Source of the DNA: an uncultured Johnsonella sp.
GTDB taxonomy: Bacteria > Bacillota > Clostridia > Lachnospirales > Lachnospiraceae
Assembly (NCBI GenBank): GCA_905373785.1
Contig: CAJPUK010000016.1
Coordinates: 1-23,921 of the forward strand
Direction: 5' to 3'
DNA: 23,921 nucleotides
Below are positions 21,628-23,921 of the stretch, piece after piece. The notes beneath the pieces were generated by a model. That model saw nothing but the letters and a program-made list of their open reading frames with translations. It ran no database searches and was not told where the DNA came from. Positions within the stretch are counted from its first letter, which is position 1; every line of letters starts with the position of its first letter. The translations under genes were made by a program, and so were the position numbers.

Positions 21628-21831
21628 TTACACATCCTTGCCTAAACACTTATTCAGCTTGTCCTCATATATCCAATACCTGTGATTAGTACCACCACCT
21701 TTTGATACATAACCTATGTCAATATCCTTATTTCTCATTAACATCCTGAGAGTACATTCAGCCATACCTAATCGCCTTGCAGCCTCTTTAGTTGACACCC
21801 TCTTACTTTCCATGATTTCATTTTCTTCCAC
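21628..21831 (-). CDS. Excisionase-like / MerR-type helix-turn-helix protein
   Basis: A 67-residue DNA-binding protein with GTG start at 21831, chosen because GGGGGTG lies upstream; the ATG six codons later has no good site. The helix-turn-helix is VSTKEAARRLGMAECTLRML, followed by a wing with YVSKGGGTNHRYWIYEDKLN, the pattern of excisionases and of small MerR-type regulators. Its start is next to the stop of the 29-residue membrane peptide, so they are probably coupled. It may act in prophage excision or regulate early genes; no integrase or attachment site is visible to decide. Domain is clear; role is inferred. Confidence 0.75.
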   Translation of the reverse strand: MEENEIMESKRVSTKEAARRLGMAECTLRMLMRNKDIDIGYVSKGGGTNHRYWIYEDKLNKCLGKDV

Positions 21832-21921
21832 TTATGAATCACCCCCCTGCTCTTTATCATAAATATAAAATGCTACTGTCATCATTGCTATGACTGCCAA
21901 TATACTTCCTAAAACCTGCAT
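21832..21921 (-). CDS. 29-residue single-span membrane peptide
   Basis: The frame is MQVLGSILAVIAMMTVAFYI and then a charged tail YDKEQGGDS. Residues 3-20 make one hydrophobic helix; the small and acidic end would lie outside or inside by charge. The ATG overlaps the stop of the upstream gene (TAATG) and has GAGGAGGAG upstream; the stop lies just before the GTG of the HTH gene. Translation is therefore very likely. Single-span phage peptides of this size can affect membrane enzymes or superinfection, but no function is known for this one. Confidence 0.65.
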   Translation of the reverse strand: MQVLGSILAVIAMMTVAFYIYDKEQGGDS

Positions 21922-22277
21922 TACTCCTCCTCGTACTCTTCGTAAAAATCATGTCGAGTGAGTAGATTTGCTCTAAACATTGCCATATGAAGTGGAATTA
22001 GAGCACAAAACTCGTATTCTTCATATCCGTCTTGGTCTACTTCATTAATAACTGATTTGGCTATCTCAACCCCATTTTTGTACAAAGTTTTTGTATACCT
22101 GCGTCCAAAATCCCCACAACTCATATTGTCATAGATGAATTCGTATTCTTCACCCTCATATTCAAAAACGGTTTTCTTAAGCGGCTGGTGATACCCACCG
22201 CCATTATTAGACTTGTCAGGGTCATAAAATTCATTCTGTTCATGTTCTACTTGCTCTAATATCTTTATTTCACTCAT
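21921..22277 (-). CDS. Hypothetical early phage protein, acidic
   Basis: A 118-residue protein from MSEIKILEQVEHEQNEFYDP. An ATG eight codons upstream (22301) has no ribosome binding site, so the inner start with a weak AGAGAAAG is preferred; 22301 remains possible. It is rich in Glu and Tyr, with YHQPLKKTVFEYEGEEYEF, NMSCGDFGRRYTKTLYKNGV and EFCALIPLHMAMFRANLLTR. The second half may be a small beta-sandwich-helix fold. It is the first gene of the short run that starts at the opposed promoters and is coupled to the membrane peptide. I do not recognise it. Confidence 0.6.
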   Translation of the reverse strand: MSEIKILEQVEHEQNEFYDPDKSNNGGGYHQPLKKTVFEYEGEEYEFIYDNMSCGDFGRRYTKTLYKNGVEIAKSVINEVDQDGYEEYEFCALIPLHMAMFRANLLTRHDFYEEYEEE

Positions 22278-22311
22278 TTTTTTACTTTCTCTCTTTCTCA
22301 TATTGTATATA

Positions 22312-22340
22312 TTTACATTCTTATTAATAAATTTTATACT
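22312..22340 (+). promoter_or_regulatory. Plus-strand promoter overlapping an opposed promoter
   Basis: TTTACA (22312-22317) and TATACT (22335-22340) with a 17-base spacer. It would fire rightward to the gene at 22390, with a start near 22347. Its -10 box overlaps that of the minus-strand promoter by four bases. Confidence 0.65.
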
Positions 22341-22361
22341 TTCACTTACAGGCTATGCCAA
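22333..22361 (-). promoter_or_regulatory. Minus-strand promoter overlapping an opposed promoter
   Basis: TTGGCA (22361-22356) and TATAAA (22338-22333) with a 17-base spacer. It would fire leftward into the 21921-22301 gene, with a start near 22326. Confidence 0.65.
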
Positions 22362-22389
22362 GCCGAGTAAATAAAAGGAGGTTTTTATT

Positions 22390-22554
22390 ATGCGTGATTA
22401 CTCACAAGCTGCCCATGATTTGGCTATTGCTGCTATCCAAGCAGAACTTATTAAAGGTAGTATAAATTTAGAACCATTTGCTTTAGCAACAACCTATCAT
22501 GGCTATTATCATGATTTTCTATATGAGCTAAATAAAACTGCTCAAGAAGAATAA
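22390..22554 (+). CDS. Small plus-strand protein of unknown function
   Basis: A 54-residue frame that reads against the general direction, with AAAAGGAGG nine bases before ATG and a good promoter candidate 50 bases upstream. Product: MRDYSQAAHDLAIAAIQAEL and on to SINLEPFALATTYHGYYHDF and a short end with NKTAQEE. The first half is an amphipathic helix rich in Ala. There is no signal or membrane segment. Its reverse orientation and independent promoter suggest separate regulation, for example in the lysogen. It converges on the 22576 gene, with a strong hairpin between them. Confidence 0.65.
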   Translation: MRDYSQAAHDLAIAAIQAELIKGSINLEPFALATTYHGYYHDFLYELNKTAQEE

Positions 22555-22561
22555 TTCTATT

Positions 22562-22591
22562 AGCAGCTAATCTGATTACAGGTTGGCTGCT
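22562..22591. terminator. 13-bp hairpin between converging small genes
   Basis: Arms AGCAGCTAATCTG and CAGGTTGGCTGCT with a four-base loop (two G-T pairs on the plus strand). No clear T-run follows on either strand, so it may be a weak bidirectional terminator or end-protecting stem. It spans the stop codon of the 22576 gene. Confidence 0.5.
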
Positions 22592-22797
22592 TCATAAAGT
22601 TCATAAAATCCTCTCCAACCGTTCTCAAGACTTTGTTTTACTATTGCTATTTTCTTATTTTCATCATTCGTGAGTCTGCTTAATATCCTTAGATTGTGAC
22701 GCATATACTTATAAGGATTTTTTGTATAGTACTCAATGAGTACCGCTCTCAGTTCCTCATTATCTGTATATTTATTAATTACTTCTGTTAAATTCAT
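22576..22797 (-). CDS. Small hypothetical phage protein
   Basis: A 73-residue mostly helical protein beginning MNLTEVINKYTDNEELRAVL. Pattern: helix, IEYYTKNPYKYMRHNLRILS, then NDENKKIAIVKQSLENGWRG and FYELYEAANL. CAGGAGG lies upstream. A ten-codon frame with AAGGAG ends on its ATG (ATGA). The last part, a Gly-Trp-Arg-Gly-Phe-Tyr turn, is the sort found in DnaD-like C-terminal helices (compare NNWQDLYG in the initiator), but that is a weak resemblance. It is otherwise unrecognised. Confidence 0.6.
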   Translation of the reverse strand: MNLTEVINKYTDNEELRAVLIEYYTKNPYKYMRHNLRILSRLTNDENKKIAIVKQSLENGWRGFYELYEAANL

Positions 22798-22885
22798 CTT
22801 TCCTCCTGTTTACTTTTTACATTCATCTCCTTACAATACCCTTATAGGTGTTGCCGCATCTAAATACTGTTGAAAGGAGAATGTT

Positions 22886-23053
22886 ATGGCTACATTTAAT
22901 AATGCTAAACTAATAGAACTTGTTAAGGATATTACTATTGCAAAGTTGTCTTCCAATAATTCAGTAGCATCCGATATAAGTGGTAAAGATACTGCTGAAT
23001 TCATGCAAGCTATCTATGACAAATTAGTAGAGCTTAATAACAAAGACAACTAA
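22886..23053 (+). CDS. Second small plus-strand protein of unknown function
   Basis: A 55-residue frame with AAAGGAG before ATG at 22886. Product begins MATFNNAKLIELVKDITIAK and includes NSVASDISGKDTAEFMQAIY then DKLVELNNKDN; two helices with a polar loop. No membrane segment. Its stop overlaps the stop of the converging gene at 23050 by three bases. It shares orientation and size with the gene at 22390 and may be regulated with it; I found no clear promoter of its own. Confidence 0.62.
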   Translation: MATFNNAKLIELVKDITIAKLSSNNSVASDISGKDTAEFMQAIYDKLVELNNKDN

Positions 23054-23196
23054 AAATTTTTCCACAATTCTATTAATTCATGTGCAAGTAGTGGTAGTAT
23101 GGTCAATTCTTCTGCCACTACCGGCACTTGCTTTTCAACTATACTTTCAATCTTTTTTAATAATAGTTCTTCTAACTTTTCCTTGTTCTCTTTCAT
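23050..23196 (-). CDS. Small hypothetical protein (48 residues)
   Basis: Frame MKENKEKLEELLLKKIESIV then EKQVPVVAEELTILPLLAHE and LIELWKNF. AAAGGAAG precedes the ATG at 23196. The first part is a charged helix, the second a hydrophobic helix that may be amphipathic. It converges on the plus-strand gene at 22886, overlapping it at the stop codons. No function is known. Confidence 0.58.
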   Translation of the reverse strand: MKENKEKLEELLLKKIESIVEKQVPVVAEELTILPLLAHELIELWKNF

Positions 23197-23237
23197 GCTA
23201 CTTCCTTTCTACACTGTGTTCTTTGTGTTATAAGAGT

Positions 23238-23465
23238 TTATTTCATCATCTCACGCAAAGCAGCAGAACGTCCCTGATAGTCAGAGATGATTTCACCTGC
23301 CATTTTTTGAATATCAAATTCTACAATCAAAGACCCATCAAGTGTCCAAAACTGTGTGATATTTCTGAATGGGTCTTCTTCTGTCCCTGCTCCTCTAACT
23401 GCAACTGTTTTTATTACCTGTATTACATCAATGAATGTAACCGCATCCGGTCTTACTTCAGCCAT
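23238..23465 (-). CDS. Small conserved phage protein of unknown function
   Basis: A 75-residue protein beginning MAEVRPDAVTFIDVIQVIKT. The centre AVRGAGTEEDPFRNITQFWT, followed by LDGSLIVEFD, is a pattern seen in many short early proteins of Gram-positive phages (RGxGTxxDPxRxxTQxWxxDG). These are common but uncharacterised. A good AGGAGG lies upstream. The Gly-rich loop and Trp-Asp-Gly turn suggest a small beta-rich fold, and the end is helical (SDYQGRSAALREMMK). Confidence 0.72.
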   Translation of the reverse strand: MAEVRPDAVTFIDVIQVIKTVAVRGAGTEEDPFRNITQFWTLDGSLIVEFDIQKMAGEIISDYQGRSAALREMMK

Positions 23466-23486
23466 AGTTCCTCCTGTTATAAATTT

Positions 23487-23648
23487 TTAATTCCCATCTA
23501 CTGCCCTAATCAAATCCGCCAGAGCATTTATCATATTCGGCAACTCATCAAGCTCATACTCCTTGATTTCAGGAATTAGGCTTGTTTTTGCGATTATATA
23601 ATCGCAAATGTGATCTATTGTCTTTTCTATCTTTGCTTGGTTTTTCAT
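23487..23648 (-). CDS. Small hypothetical protein (53 residues)
   Basis: Frame MKNQAKIEKTIDHICDYIIA then KTSLIPEIKEYELDELPNMI and ends NALADLIRAVDGN. The ATG is at 23648 with AGGAC upstream. Three amphipathic helices are likely. It lies seven bases after the next upstream gene and 21 before the downstream one, in line with the early operon. It is not recognised. Confidence 0.6.
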   Translation of the reverse strand: MKNQAKIEKTIDHICDYIIAKTSLIPEIKEYELDELPNMINALADLIRAVDGN

Positions 23649-23655
23649 TACGGTC

Positions 23656-23832
23656 CTACACTATCCTATCTTTATCATTTTGCTTGGCTAAGCTTTGTCC
23701 GAACTTAACGCCTTGCAAGAACTGATAGAAACTTTTTTGAGTTTCACCGTCCATACTTCCTATGAACTTCAAAATGCTTTCAGCTTCTTTTATATTCTCA
23801 CTGCTAAGTATTATTTGAATGTTGTTAGCCAT
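23656..23832 (-). CDS. Small hypothetical protein (58 residues), first gene of the early operon
   Basis: Frame MANNIQIILSSENIKEAESI then LKFIGSMDGETQKSFYQFLQ and GVKFGQSLAKQNDKDRIV. The ATG is at 23832 with AAGGGAG about ten bases upstream. The middle is helical. It is the first gene after the promoter and palindrome at 23868-23899, so it would be among the first phage products made on induction. I do not recognise it; a regulatory or host-interaction role is only suggested by position. Confidence 0.65.
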   Translation of the reverse strand: MANNIQIILSSENIKEAESILKFIGSMDGETQKSFYQFLQGVKFGQSLAKQNDKDRIV

Positions 23833-23867
23833 GTTATTTTTCTCCCTTCTCTTGTGTTGATGAACTT

Positions 23868-23896
23868 ATAATAGCACCGTGTTTTGTGTTTGTTAA
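23868..23896 (-). promoter_or_regulatory. Early promoter candidate
   Basis: Minus strand TTAACA (23896-23891) and TATTAT (23873-23868), spacer 17. It would start near 23861, about 29 bases before the first early gene. Confidence 0.72.
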
Positions 23897-23899
23897 CAC
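23886..23899. promoter_or_regulatory. Operator-like palindrome over the early promoter
   Basis: Perfect GTGTT-N4-AACAC inverted repeat covering the -35 box, as expected for a repressor operator. The sequences CGTGTTTT and CTTGTGTT nearby may be half-sites. The repressor gene itself is outside the window. Confidence 0.6.
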
Positions 23900-23921
23900 T
23901 TATATTGCTTTTATTTGTAAA

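Overview
The window is part of a temperate phage or prophage of a low-GC Gram-positive host. The AT-rich sequence, strong AGGAGG ribosome binding sites, TTGACA/TATAAT-type promoters and PBSX/skin-like structural genes point to Bacillota, probably a Clostridia/Lachnospiraceae-type bacterium; the host assignment is inference. Almost every gene lies on the minus strand, so the functional order runs from right to left. A contractile-sheath gene means a myovirus-like virion. Integrase, repressor, tape measure, baseplate, fibre and lysis genes are not here and must lie outside the window.

Right end (about 20.8-23.9 kb): early region. A promoter with an overlapping operator-like palindrome at 23868-23899 starts a run of very small genes. 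Two small genes at 22390 and 22886 run against the rest on the plus strand. A pair of opposed, overlapping promoters sits at 22312-22361. An excisionase-like helix-turn-helix protein and a 29-residue single-span membrane peptide lie here.

Middle (about 13.6-20.8 kb): recombination and replication. A Rad50/SbcC-like ATPase with a zinc hook, a RecT annealing protein and a metallo-beta-lactamase-fold protein are followed by a 454-base intergenic region. That region holds three tandem pseudoknot-forming elements with compensatory changes, several hairpins, and one copy of a 64-base repeat whose other copy lies inside the next gene. Then come a DUF4373/DnaD-like initiator, a G39P-like helicase-loader homologue, a RusA resolvase and a Dam methylase.

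Between about 10.9 and 13.6 kb are small accessory genes, a compact cytosine-methyltransferase-like protein, a helix-hairpin-helix protein, a DUF1492/ArpU-like late regulator, and a probable free-standing EDxHD homing endonuclease with its own promoter and terminator. Left of this is the packaging and virion module in PBSX/skin order: small and large terminase, portal, MuF minor head protein, a broken small gene with a terminator, scaffold, major capsid, four connector/completion proteins, a small protein, sheath, tube, and the start of a tail assembly chaperone cut by the window edge.

The observations most worth following are the covarying tandem pseudoknots upstream of the initiator (16850-16960); the 64-base repeat pair that looks like an initiator or regulator binding array; and the MuF protein with a C-terminal domain carrying papain-like Cys/His positions, followed by an overlapping small gene that could be its immunity partner.
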